The notes under the pieces were generated by a model. It did not search any database. It had not been told where the DNA came from and saw only the letters and a list, made by a program, of their open reading frames with translations. From positions 203,764-267,763 of the forward strand of contig JAAXVL010000001.1 of the NCBI GenBank assembly GCA_013335535.1: a stretch of 64,000 nucleotides of DNA, written 5' to 3'. The translations under genes and the position numbers were made by a program. Within the stretch, counting starts at the first letter, position 1; every line of letters starts with the position of its first letter. The DNA is from Azonexaceae bacterium. Lineage in GTDB: Bacteria > Pseudomonadota > Gammaproteobacteria > Burkholderiales > Rhodocyclaceae. Shown here one piece after another: positions 31,801 through 40,072 of this stretch.

Positions 31801-32535
31801 ATGCACGAGCAAATGGGCCTCGCCCACTTCTGGAGCCAGGGCGACCTGGTTACCCACATTACGGCGCTGATCCTTGCCGTCCTGTCGCTGGCCTCGTGGT
31901 CGGTGATCCTGAGCCGGGTGATGTCGGCCTGGCGTGCTTCGCGCTCGCAGGAGCGGGCGCTGGCTGCCTTCTGGGACGCCAATTCGTTGCCCGAGGCGCT
32001 CGAAATCCTGCGCCGCGACGATCCGTCCGGCATCTTTGCCGGCCTGGCGCTGACCGGCGCTCATTCCGCCCAGGCTCACCAGCAGAACGCCGCGCGCGGC
32101 ATCGGTGCCGGCGTCAATGCCAGCGAATTCGTCACCCGCTCGATGCGTTCGCACATCGTCAATACCCAGGCGCGCATCGAACGCGGCCTGACTTTCCTCG
32201 CCTCAGTAGGTTCGACCGCGCCCTTCATCGGTCTGTTCGGCACGGTCTGGGGGATTTACCACGCGCTGGTCGGCCTTTCCGGCGCGACGCAAGTCGTGCT
32301 CGACAAGGTGGCCGGCCCGGTCGGCGAGGCGCTGATCATGACGGCGGCCGGTCTCTTCGTCGCGATTCCCGCCGTGCTTGCCTACAACGCCTTCACCCGC
32401 GCTAACCGGCTGGTCGCCGTGCAACTCGATGGCTTTGCCCATGACCTGCATGCCTACCTGACGACCGGCGTGCGTGTTGGCGGCAACGTCAATCTGGTCG
32501 ACATCGGCGCCGCCCGCGCCAATCGGCAGGCCTGA
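31801..32535 (+). CDS. exbB: Biopolymer transport protein ExbB
   Basis: A 244-residue MotA/TolQ/ExbB proton channel protein with three membrane segments: near residues 17-38, and two around [20 protein letters not shown] and [17 protein letters not shown]. It forms the inner-membrane motor with ExbD and TonB. It is 2 bases upstream of exbD. Its placement next to TonB and a TonB-dependent receptor, rather than tolA/tolB, distinguishes it from the TolQ encoded at 59919. Confidence 0.94.
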   Translation: MHEQMGLAHFWSQGDLVTHITALILAVLSLASWSVILSRVMSAWRASRSQERALAAFWDANSLPEALEILRRDDPSGIFAGLALTGAHSAQAHQQNAARGIGAGVNASEFVTRSMRSHIVNTQARIERGLTFLASVGSTAPFIGLFGTVWGIYHALVGLSGATQVVLDKVAGPVGEALIMTAAGLFVAIPAVLAYNAFTRANRLVAVQLDGFAHDLHAYLTTGVRVGGNVNLVDIGAARANRQA

Positions 32536-32537
32536 TC

Positions 32538-32948
32538 ATGGCCTTCGGAAGCTTCGACGAGGCTGGCGTGACCCAGCCGATGGCCGAAATCAACACGACG
32601 CCGCTGGTCGACGTGATGCTCGTGCTGCTGGTCATTTTCATCATTACGGCACCGCTCTTTCATCAGGCAGTGCCGATCGACTTGCCGCAGGTCAATTCCA
32701 CCAAACTTGAAGACAAGCCGGAAGTCATCCAGCTTGCCATCGACATCGACGGCAAGGTTTTCTGGAATGGCGAGGCCATTCACCGCGACGTGCTCGATGC
32801 CCGTTTTGCCGCGGCCAGTGTTCGCCAGCCGGAACTGCACCTGCGCGCCGACCGCAAGGTGGCCTATGAAAAGGTCGCCGACGTGATGGCCGCCGCCCAG
32901 CGCGCCAGTATCGTAAAAATTGCATTTCTGACCGAGCCGGCGCGCTAG
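32538..32948 (+). CDS. exbD: Biopolymer transport protein ExbD
   Basis: A 136-residue protein with one membrane helix (LVDVMLVLLVIFIITAPLF) carrying the conserved Asp (VDVMLVLL) needed for proton use, followed by a periplasmic domain. It has the usual length. It ends the tonB-exbB-exbD operon and a terminator follows. Confidence 0.94.
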   Translation: MAFGSFDEAGVTQPMAEINTTPLVDVMLVLLVIFIITAPLFHQAVPIDLPQVNSTKLEDKPEVIQLAIDIDGKVFWNGEAIHRDVLDARFAAASVRQPELHLRADRKVAYEKVADVMAAAQRASIVKIAFLTEPAR

Positions 32949-32964
32949 ACGCCGCCATCTATCA

Positions 32965-32988
32965 ACGCCCCGTAGCGGGCGTCTTTTT
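32965..32988 (+). terminator. Rho-independent terminator after exbD
   Basis: ACGCCC and GGGCGT form the stem, followed by CTTTTT. It separates the tonB-exbB-exbD operon from the receptor gene, which starts at 33001, so readthrough or a promoter within the hairpin region is needed for the receptor. Confidence 0.85.
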
Positions 32989-33000
32989 GGGGTTTATTGC

Positions 33001-35418
33001 GTGAATAACGGTACTTTCAGATTCAACGGCATTTTCCTGGCGCTCGTCGCCGCCTTTTCGCAGTTTCCAGCCGCCCAGGCGGCCGAGCCGGACAGCGACA
33101 AGCAACTCGGCGAAATGGTCGTCAAAAGCGATAAATCGGCGCTACCAGCCAACGTGCCGGCCAGCACCGAAAGCGTGACAGCCAAGCAGATCGCCGAAAG
33201 TGTCAATTCGGTGTCCTCGTCGGGTGCCCTGCAATACGTGCCCAGCGTTCACGTTCGTGAGCGCTTCATCGGCGACGTCAATGGCGGCCTGGCCATGCGC
33301 ATGTATGGCGTCAATTCCAGCGCGCAGACAATTGTTTACGCTGATGGCCTGCTCCTCTCGAACTTTCTCAACAATAGCTGCTGCCCCGGCCCGCGCTGGG
33401 GAATGGTGTCGCAGCATGCCATCGACCGGGTCGATGTCATGTACGGCCCCTTCTCTGCCCTCTATCCGGGGAATTCGGTAGGCGGTGTCGTGCTCATGAC
33501 GACCCACATGCCGAGCAAACTTGAAGCGCATGCCCAGCTTGATTTCTTCAACGAGCGTTTCAAGCTCTACGGCACCGATGACAACTTTACCGGCGGTCAT
33601 GTTGCAGCCACGGTCGGCAACAAGGTCGGCGACTGGTCATTCTGGTTGAGTGCCGACCATCTGGATAACCACAGCCACCCGACCGATTTCACGTCGGCCA
33701 CCGCCAAGTCGGCTCCCGCTGCTGGTGCAGGGCAATTCACTCCGGTTACCGGCGCCGTGTATGACCTCGATACCGCTAACAAGCAGCGTGTGATCACGGC
33801 TGCCACCAGCCTTGACCACACGGTGAAGGACGACGTCACCATCAAGGTGGCCTATGACTTCTCGCCGACGACGCGTGCCACTTATACTTTCAACGCTTGG
33901 CAAAACACGTCTGACAAACTGATCGACAGCTACCTCAAGGATGCGGCCGGCAACACAATCTACGGCACCTCTTCGACACCTGGCATTTACCGCTACGTGC
34001 GCATCGACGGCAAGGACTACACCGTTACCGCGCCGAGCGTCAGCTATACCGAGAGCGAGTACTACATGCACGGCCTGTCGCTGAAGTCTGATAGCGGCGG
34101 CGCCTGGGCTTGGGACATGGTGGCCAGCTATTTCACTCAGAACAAGGACATCATTCGCGCCTCGTCCGGCAATTCCGGCACGACCCCATCCACCGCCGCG
34201 ACGGCAGGATCGATCACCTATGGCGACGGGACTGGCTGGTACAACGTTGATCTGCGCGGTATCTGGCGCCCGGACGGCAACATCAGCAGCGCCCATCAGG
34301 TCAGCTTTGGCTTACATACTGATACTTACACGACGAAATCGGACAAATACGACCTTGTTTCCGGCAGCAACTGGCAGATCAGCAACGCGGGTGCCCTGAA
34401 CACCAACTCCCGCGGCGAGACGACAACCACAGCGATCTACATTCAGGACGCTTGGCAGATCACGCCGAAATGGAAGCTGGTCGTCGGCGGCCGCGAAGAG
34501 CACTGGGAGGCCAAGGATGGCAGCAACTACGCGAGCACGAGCGGAAACGTGAGCTATCCGGACAAGAGCGTCTGGGCATTTTCGCCCAAGGCTTCGCTGT
34601 CCTACCTGGTTAATGACGACTGGGCGCTGCGTGGTTCGTATGGTCGGGGGACGCGTTTCCCAACAGTCAACGAACTGTTCAAGAATGTCGGTATCACTGT
34701 TGCCGGAACCAATACGGCGGCGACGGCAGGGCAGATCGCCGGCTTCCCGGCGCCCTATAACACGGCTTTTACCAACAACCCCAACCTCAAGCCGGAGAGC
34801 GCTGATTCATGGGAGTTCACCGTCGAGCGCTTCCTGGCCAACGGCCTGTGGCGTACTTCCTTGTTCGGTGAAGAAAAGCGCAATGCCCTGATTTCGCAAA
34901 CCGACCTGACGACCATTCCCGGTTTCAGCATCAGCAGCGTCCAGAACGTCGACAAGGTGCGCAGCTACGGGCTGGAAACCTCCGTCCAGGCCAATGATGT
35001 GCTGGTGCGTGGCCTCGATTTGATGGGTAGCGTGGCCTATATCCATTCGCGGATTGTCGAGAATGCTGCCAATCCGGGGTTGGAGGGCACCGAGCAGACG
35101 CTGCTTCCAGCCTGGCGTGCTTCGGCAGTGGGGGTTTATCACCAGTCGGAAGCGCTTTCGTATAGCCTCGGCTGGCGTTACAGCGCCCGTCAACACGCGT
35201 CGCTCTACAACACGGCGACCCGCCAGTACAACGATCCGAACGCCGATACCTACATGGGACGCAGCAGCTTCAGCGTTTTCGATGCCAAGGTGCTCTACAA
35301 GTTTGCCAAGCAATGGTCGGCATCTCTGGGCATAGACAACATCACCAACGTCAAGTACTACACGCAGTATCCTTACTCGCAACGAACTATCTTTGCCGGG
35401 GTCAAATTTGATCTCTAA
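33001..35418 (+). CDS. TonB-dependent outer-membrane receptor
   Basis: An 805-residue receptor. A GTG start gives a signal peptide ending near FPAAQA. A TonB-box-like segment (KQLGEMVVKS), a plug domain (about 55-165, with DRVDVMYGPFSALYPGNSVGG) and a long beta-barrel ending in YSQRTIFAGVKFDL follow. The plug contains NNSCCPGPRWG, an unusual Cys pair. The ligand is unknown. Its place next to tonB-exbB-exbD and upstream of the CECC and thioredoxin-like genes suggests uptake of a metal or metal complex, with copper the best guess from the OprC-like gene nearby. Confidence 0.9.
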   Translation: MNNGTFRFNGIFLALVAAFSQFPAAQAAEPDSDKQLGEMVVKSDKSALPANVPASTESVTAKQIAESVNSVSSSGALQYVPSVHVRERFIGDVNGGLAMRMYGVNSSAQTIVYADGLLLSNFLNNSCCPGPRWGMVSQHAIDRVDVMYGPFSALYPGNSVGGVVLMTTHMPSKLEAHAQLDFFNERFKLYGTDDNFTGGHVAATVGNKVGDWSFWLSADHLDNHSHPTDFTSATAKSAPAAGAGQFTPVTGAVYDLDTANKQRVITAATSLDHTVKDDVTIKVAYDFSPTTRATYTFNAWQNTSDKLIDSYLKDAAGNTIYGTSSTPGIYRYVRIDGKDYTVTAPSVSYTESEYYMHGLSLKSDSGGAWAWDMVASYFTQNKDIIRASSGNSGTTPSTAATAGSITYGDGTGWYNVDLRGIWRPDGNISSAHQVSFGLHTDTYTTKSDKYDLVSGSNWQISNAGALNTNSRGETTTTAIYIQDAWQITPKWKLVVGGREEHWEAKDGSNYASTSGNVSYPDKSVWAFSPKASLSYLVNDDWALRGSYGRGTRFPTVNELFKNVGITVAGTNTAATAGQIAGFPAPYNTAFTNNPNLKPESADSWEFTVERFLANGLWRTSLFGEEKRNALISQTDLTTIPGFSISSVQNVDKVRSYGLETSVQANDVLVRGLDLMGSVAYIHSRIVENAANPGLEGTEQTLLPAWRASAVGVYHQSEALSYSLGWRYSARQHASLYNTATRQYNDPNADTYMGRSSFSVFDAKVLYKFAKQWSASLGIDNITNVKYYTQYPYSQRTIFAGVKFDL

Positions 35419-35433
35419 GGCATGCGAGGCGAC

Positions 35434-36630
35434 ATGAAAATAATTGGTGGCAAGGCACTGGTCTCTTGCCTCGTTACGGGGCTTGGCCTGTTCGCTACGC
35501 TCGGCTTTGCGGCGGATGGCATGCCCGGCATGGCCAAGGGCGCCCGGCCGGAGCTTGGCTCATCGGCCGTGTTCGCGGCGGACGGCAGCCTGCTCGTGGC
35601 TGCCAAGCAGGGCGAGCACGTAATGGTTTACCGCAGTACCGACGAGGGCAAGAGCTGGTCGGCGCCATCGGCGGTCAACGCCCAGCCGGAGCCAATCTCG
35701 GCCGATGGCGAAAACCGCCCGAAAATTGCGTTTGCGGCCGATGGCGGTTTGCTCGTTTCGTGGACTCATCCTTTTCCCAAGCCGAACACCGGTTCGGTCC
35801 GCTTTGCGCGTTCCGATGATGGCCAGCATTTCTCGCCACCGGTGACCGTGCATCAAGACACGGCAATCATCACGCATCGCTTCGAGTCGATGCTGGCCCT
35901 GCCCGACAACAGGGTGATCCTGGCCTGGATCGACAAGCGCGATCTCGAGTCGGCCAAGGCGAGCAAGACGCCTTACACCGGGGCGGCCATCTACGCGGCG
36001 ATGTCGACCGATGGCGGGCGCAGCTTTCAGCCCGAATACAAACTCGCTGACCACTCCTGCGAATGCTGCCGGGTGACCAGCGCCATCGACCGCGACGGCG
36101 CGCCGCTCTTCATGTGGCGTCACGTTTACGCGCCGAACGAGCGCGACCACGCGATTACGCGCTTGAGGCCGGACGGCACAGCCGAGAACGTGCAGCGTGC
36201 CACCTTCGACCGCTGGAAGGTCGATGGCTGCCCGCACCACGGCCCGTCGCTGGTCGTCGATGACAAGGGCGTGCGGCACGCGGTATGGTTCAACCAGAAG
36301 GACGGCGAAGGACGCGTCTTCTACGGTCGACCGGAAATTTCCGGCAAAAATGAAATCGACGGCCAGCGACCGGTCGGCGGCCCGCGAGCGGCGCATGCCG
36401 ACATGGCGGTAGCCGGCGGCAAGCTGGCCATCGCCTGGAAGGAATTCGATGGCGAGCGGACTCAATTGCGCGCCATGGTTTCCGGCGATGGTGGCCACAG
36501 CTTTACCGACATTGCACTCGCCAGCACCGATGGCGCCTCCGATCAGGTCCGCGTCATCCGGCGCAAGGACCAGCTGTTCACCTTCTGGCGCACTGAAAAA
36601 GAAGGTTTCCGTTTATTCCCGTTGCCATGA
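35434..36630 (+). CDS. Exported BNR/sialidase-like beta-propeller protein with CECC motif
   Basis: A protein of about 398 residues starting at the ATG at 35434 (a second ATG at 35422 is possible), with a signal peptide ending near GFAADG. Asp-box/BNR-like repeats are seen (STDEGKSWSAPS, STDGGRSFQPEY, SGDGGHSFTDIA), so it is probably a beta-propeller. Two Cys/His motifs, SCECCRVTS and GCPHHGPS, suggest metal binding or disulfides rather than sialidase activity. The residues FYGRPEISGKNEID are encoded by a repeat copy. Its stop overlaps the next gene by 4 bases. Confidence 0.8.
   Translation: MKIIGGKALVSCLVTGLGLFATLGFAADGMPGMAKGARPELGSSAVFAADGSLLVAAKQGEHVMVYRSTDEGKSWSAPSAVNAQPEPISADGENRPKIAFAADGGLLVSWTHPFPKPNTGSVRFARSDDGQHFSPPVTVHQDTAIITHRFESMLALPDNRVILAWIDKRDLESAKASKTPYTGAAIYAAMSTDGGRSFQPEYKLADHSCECCRVTSAIDRDGAPLFMWRHVYAPNERDHAITRLRPDGTAENVQRATFDRWKVDGCPHHGPSLVVDDKGVRHAVWFNQKDGEGRVFYGRPEISGKNEIDGQRPVGGPRAAHADMAVAGGKLAIAWKEFDGERTQLRAMVSGDGGHSFTDIALASTDGASDQVRVIRRKDQLFTFWRTEKEGFRLFPLP
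36321..36358 (-). repeat. Dispersed repeat copy e, inside the BNR-like gene
   Basis: CTACGGTCGACCGGAAATTT is followed by CCGGCAAAAATGAAATCG. It differs from the core at two positions but keeps the order and spacing of both halves. It is translated as FYGRPEISGKNEID, comparable to [14 protein letters not shown] in mnmG. Confidence 0.65.
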
Positions 36631-37091
36631 TCCGTCGATTTTTACCCCTGATTTTCCTGCTCGCTGCCGGACCGTTGGTTGCCAGTGAGTTCGTGCCGCT
36701 CGATCGTCTGGCGGCAAAAAAACTGCTCACCCCGGAAAGCCACCAGCAAGCGACCATCGTTGCCCTGTGGTCCTCCGACTGCAACTACTGCAAGAAAAAT
36801 CTGAAACTGCTGTCCAGCCTGGCCAAAAGCAACAAGAAGCTGCGCCTCATCACGGTCGCTGCCGAGCCGGAAAGCCCGGAGCTCGGGCCGATGCTCGAGC
36901 CCTACGCGCTGAGCGGGCCGTGCTACGCCTATGGCAGCGACAACCCGGAGGCCATTGCCTATGCCATCGACCCGAAATGGGGCGGCGAATTGCCGCGGAC
37001 TTTCCTGTTTGACGGACGCGGCGGCAAGGCAGTTATCGCCGGTGTCGTCTCGACGGCCGCCGTCGAAAAGGCGACCGGTCTGCGTTTCTGA
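36627..37091 (+). CDS. Thioredoxin-like (TlpA/ResA family) exported protein
   Basis: A 154-residue protein with an N-terminal signal peptide (FLPLIFLLAAGPLVAS) and a thioredoxin fold whose active-site motif is CNYC in WSSDCNYCKKNL. Such periplasmic proteins reduce disulfides, often of cuproproteins or haem proteins. It overlaps the BNR-like gene by 4 bases (ATGA), so the two are made together and it may keep that protein's CECC cysteines reduced (inference). It converges with the Crp/Fnr gene, 2 bases away. Confidence 0.88.
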   Translation: MIRRFLPLIFLLAAGPLVASEFVPLDRLAAKKLLTPESHQQATIVALWSSDCNYCKKNLKLLSSLAKSNKKLRLITVAAEPESPELGPMLEPYALSGPCYAYGSDNPEAIAYAIDPKWGGELPRTFLFDGRGGKAVIAGVVSTAAVEKATGLRF

Positions 37092-37093
37092 GC

Positions 37094-37732
37094 TTAGGCG
37101 GTAGCCGCCAGATCAACCCGGAAACTGCGTGTGGCGTGCACGCCCTCGACCTTGATCGGCAACAACACCTTGGTCCGCTCCAGTGTCTTGATGATGCGCG
37201 AAATGGTTTCAAAGCGCAGGTCGGTGATGTCGGCAATATCCTGCCGGGTCGGCAGCACAACCTGGCCGGCGCTGTCGGTGAATAGCCGGATCAGGCCCAG
37301 CACGCGATCCGCCGCCTGGCCGCCGCGCAGGGCGACGACTTCGGCCGCCCGTTGCTGGGCCTGGGCGAGCGAGGCGAGCAGCGATTCGCCGGCCAGCGCG
37401 CCGGCGCCTTCCGGCCATGGCGATAGCTGGCACTGGGTCAGTGCCGTGGCCGAAAAGGTGTAGCAGCCGAAGAGCAGGGTTTCGCAACCGAGGATGTCGC
37501 CGGGGACCGCCAGGCTGGCAAACGAGGCGTCGCTGGCTGAGCTGACATTGTCGAGCCGGACGACGCCACTGGTGAGCCGCCAGGCGAGACCATTGGCGCC
37601 CGCGTGGTAGATGCCTTCGCCGGCGCCGCAATTGAGGGCGCGACGCGCACTGTTGGCGTTGCCACGGTCAACCGGGAAAAAGGGGCGAATTTGAAATCTC
37701 CTTGGCAGCAAGGTGAAAGGCCTCAGCGGCAT
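37094..37732 (-). CDS. Crp/Fnr family transcriptional regulator, start uncertain
   Basis: The product has an effector-binding barrel (GEGIYHAGANGLAWRLTSGVVRL) and a C-terminal HTH (LPTRQDIADITDLRFETISRIIKTLE). The four Fnr cysteines are not present in the usual pattern, so oxygen sensing by Fe-S is unlikely. The only upstream ATG (37732) lies in the loop of a terminator hairpin, and the residues IRPFFPVDRGNA come from the dispersed repeat. The N-terminus is shorter than usual. AAGGAG at 37703-37698 stands 7 bases before an ATT codon, a possible rare start. It probably acts on the nearby metal/TonB genes. Confidence 0.75.
   Translation of the reverse strand: MPLRPFTLLPRRFQIRPFFPVDRGNANSARRALNCGAGEGIYHAGANGLAWRLTSGVVRLDNVSSASDASFASLAVPGDILGCETLLFGCYTFSATALTQCQLSPWPEGAGALAGESLLASLAQAQQRAAEVVALRGGQAADRVLGLIRLFTDSAGQVVLPTRQDIADITDLRFETISRIIKTLERTKVLLPIKVEGVHATRSFRVDLAATA
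37662..37698 (-). repeat. Dispersed repeat copy f, at the 5' end of the Crp/Fnr frame
   Basis: CCACGGTCAACCGGGAAAAA is followed by GGGGCGAATTTGAAAT. Read on the minus strand it follows the OprC-like gene and its hairpin, as in the composite copies at 50-52 kb, and runs into the first codons of the Crp/Fnr gene. Confidence 0.88.
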
Positions 37733-37746
37733 GCCAAGGCCTTTGC
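37716..37746 (-). terminator. Hairpin after the OprC-like receptor gene
   Basis: AAAGGCCT and AGGCCTTT form a perfect 8-bp stem with a 15-base loop, 14 bases past the receptor stop. It contains the annotated Crp/Fnr ATG in its loop. The T-run is short, so termination may be partial. Confidence 0.6.
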
Positions 37747-37760
37747 CAGACGACGGACGA

Positions 37761-39911
37761 TCAGAACTTGACGCTCAACCCGACATAGGCCGAGCGGCCC
37801 ATCCCGGCAACCCGGTTACCCCAGGCCTGGTTGTTGCCGTCGCCAATGTAGGCACCACCCAGCGGCAGGTCGTAGTTCTTGTCGAACAGGTTTTCGATGC
37901 CGGCATCGATGCGGACATACTTCCATTCATAACTGGTGCGCAGGTTGATCAGGCTGTAACCGGCGGTCGTCGTTTCGTTGCGCGTGGCCTGGACATCTTC
38001 CTTGGCTGCCACGAGCTGGAATTCGAGCGAACTGGCCCACTGGCCGAGTTGATGATCAAGTGCGAACTTCGCGTTCAGCGGCATGATGTGATACAGGTTG
38101 TCGTCGGTATCCAGATTCTTGCCACGAACATAGCCGAGTACGCCGCGACCGCTCAGCTGGCCGAATCCGCCGCTGGCGAGCAGGGCTTTGCCGGAGATGT
38201 CGAACCCGTAAATCTGGGCGTCATGGTTGGCGAACTGGAGATTCACAAAATTGGTTTTGCTCGTCTGCGGCATCGTGCCGCCCAGCGGGCAGCCCATGCC
38301 CATCATGTCGGTCCGGCAGCGATCGACGTCGATGTAGTCCTTGACGTAGGTGTAGTAGGGCGTGACGCTGACCGACCAGGTCTTTTTGCCCACGTCGTGC
38401 CAGCTGGCCGTTGCCGACACGGTGTGGGCGACTTCCGGTTTGAGGTCGATATTGCCGACGTAACCGTTGGCATCGCCAAACCAGCCGTTCATGGCCATCG
38501 ACATCATGCCCCGGCCCCAGGCGAAGCGCTCGTAGAGGTTGGGCGAGCGCGTCTTGCGGGCGTAACCGGCTTCGAAGGTATTGTTCTGGCTCGGGGTGTA
38601 GCGGCCGAGAAGGGTCAGGTCGAAGTTGTTGTCGGTGCGCTTGTGATCCTGCGCGTTGAAGGCGGTCGCGGCCGCAGCATCGGCACCCATGCCGTTGTAG
38701 CCCTGGACGTTGCCAGTATTCATGCTCACGTAGTCGTAGCGGGCGCCGACCAGGCTGGTCCACTGGGCATTCCAGCGGCTTTCGAGTTCGGCGAAGGTAC
38801 CTATGCGGTCGCGCTGGCCGTTGTTGATGTTCTTGAACGGATTCGGGCTCATCATTCCGGAGCCGACCGGCGGCCACCAGTCGTCGAGTTCGAAACGAGC
38901 GAACTCGTTGCCGACGCGCAGCGTGTCGCGCTCCGAAAGGTATATGTCCCCCTTGACCAAGTAGCCGAGGTTCTTGCCGTCGGTGTTCATCGGCATGCTG
39001 CCTGGCAGCTTGTCTTCGATGAAATTCATTTCGTGCTTGGTGTGCTGGTAGTAGGCGCGGGCCTCCAGCTTGCCCCAGCCGAACAGGCCTTCGTAGCGCA
39101 GGTTGCCGAACACGGCATCGTTGTTGGTCATGTCCATCCAGGCGTTCGGGTAGCCCTGGTAAGGGATGTGCTGCTTGCCGAGATTGAGCACGACCAGTTG
39201 ATCGCTGCCCCGCGCGGCCAGCGAAATGGCGTGGTTTTGCGTTTCGTACTGGCTCGATTTGACGACGGTACCGGCCCCGGATTTGTAGTTGCCGCTTTGG
39301 GCCGTGGCGCCGGTGTAGGAAATGCTGAGATTTTCATTGGCCAGGCTGGCCGATGCGCTGACCCCGTTGGCGTTGCCGTTGCTGCGGTAGTAGCTGGAAA
39401 GGCTGCCGTGTGCGGCCAATCCTTCACCCGCTTTGGCGAAAACCGGGTCCTTCGAATTGACGATAATGGTGCCGGCGATGTTGTCGCCGCCCAGGCTGAC
39501 CGGCGAGATGCCGGCGATCACGGTGGCGCGCCCGACGTTGGCCGGATCGATGTAGGACAGCGCCGGGTTCATGTGGTTGCCGCAGGCCGAGGTGATGTCC
39601 ATGCCGTCGACCTGGACGCGGATCCGATCGTCGTTGAGGCCGCGAATGACCGGCAGGCTGGAGACGCCACCTGAACCGTAGAAGCTGACGCCGGGTACGT
39701 CGCCAAGCAGACTCGCGGTATCGCTGATGTAAGCGCGTCTGGCAGCAATGTCGGTGGCGCCGAGGGCACCGGAGGCGGCGGGCATGGCGGCTTCCCGCGT
39801 GGCGGAAACGACGATGGAGTCGAGGACCGGCGTTTGGGCCTGGGCTAGTGCACCGGCCCCTGAAAAGACGACCGCGATGGCTGCGGACAACGGACGAATA
39901 CGGTACCCCAT
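37761..39911 (-). CDS. TonB-dependent copper receptor, OprC/NosA-like
   Basis: A 716-residue outer-membrane receptor with a signal peptide ending GALAQAQ. The plug has SACGNHMNPALSYIDPANVG, the Cys/His/Met motif known from OprC/NosA copper receptors. Met-rich stretches (WGRGMMSMAMNGW, RTDMMGMGCPLGGTM) add possible copper ligands. The barrel ends SAYVGLSVKF. OprC-type receptors take up copper for cytochrome oxidase or N2O reductase. AAGGGGAG precedes the ATG. A perfect 15-base palindrome lies 70-85 bases upstream. A Crp/Fnr gene follows. Confidence 0.9.
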   Translation of the reverse strand: MGYRIRPLSAAIAVVFSGAGALAQAQTPVLDSIVVSATREAAMPAASGALGATDIAARRAYISDTASLLGDVPGVSFYGSGGVSSLPVIRGLNDDRIRVQVDGMDITSACGNHMNPALSYIDPANVGRATVIAGISPVSLGGDNIAGTIIVNSKDPVFAKAGEGLAAHGSLSSYYRSNGNANGVSASASLANENLSISYTGATAQSGNYKSGAGTVVKSSQYETQNHAISLAARGSDQLVVLNLGKQHIPYQGYPNAWMDMTNNDAVFGNLRYEGLFGWGKLEARAYYQHTKHEMNFIEDKLPGSMPMNTDGKNLGYLVKGDIYLSERDTLRVGNEFARFELDDWWPPVGSGMMSPNPFKNINNGQRDRIGTFAELESRWNAQWTSLVGARYDYVSMNTGNVQGYNGMGADAAAATAFNAQDHKRTDNNFDLTLLGRYTPSQNNTFEAGYARKTRSPNLYERFAWGRGMMSMAMNGWFGDANGYVGNIDLKPEVAHTVSATASWHDVGKKTWSVSVTPYYTYVKDYIDVDRCRTDMMGMGCPLGGTMPQTSKTNFVNLQFANHDAQIYGFDISGKALLASGGFGQLSGRGVLGYVRGKNLDTDDNLYHIMPLNAKFALDHQLGQWASSLEFQLVAAKEDVQATRNETTTAGYSLINLRTSYEWKYVRIDAGIENLFDKNYDLPLGGAYIGDGNNQAWGNRVAGMGRSAYVGLSVKF

Positions 39912-39980
39912 GAAACTCCCCTTGAATTATCGGTATTTAGACGCGCGCCGATTCTCCGTGAGTTGGCCGGTAGCGGGAAT

Positions 39981-39995
39981 GCGACAAATTGTCGC
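39981..39995. promoter_or_regulatory. Perfect 15-base palindrome upstream of the OprC-like gene
   Basis: GCGACAAATTGTCGC, arms GCGACAA/TTGTCGC around one base. It lies in the 161-base gap between two divergent genes. A 13/15 match lies between the divergent tonB genes. It resembles the GACA-N4-TGTC pattern of CusR/CopR copper boxes but with one base less between the halves. Confidence 0.6.
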
Positions 39996-40072
39996 GCGGC
40001 AATATGTCTAATTCCAAAGGGGGGGCTGGCGCCGTAGGATTCGAGGCTTGTTTCGCGTACAGGAGTCAGTCC

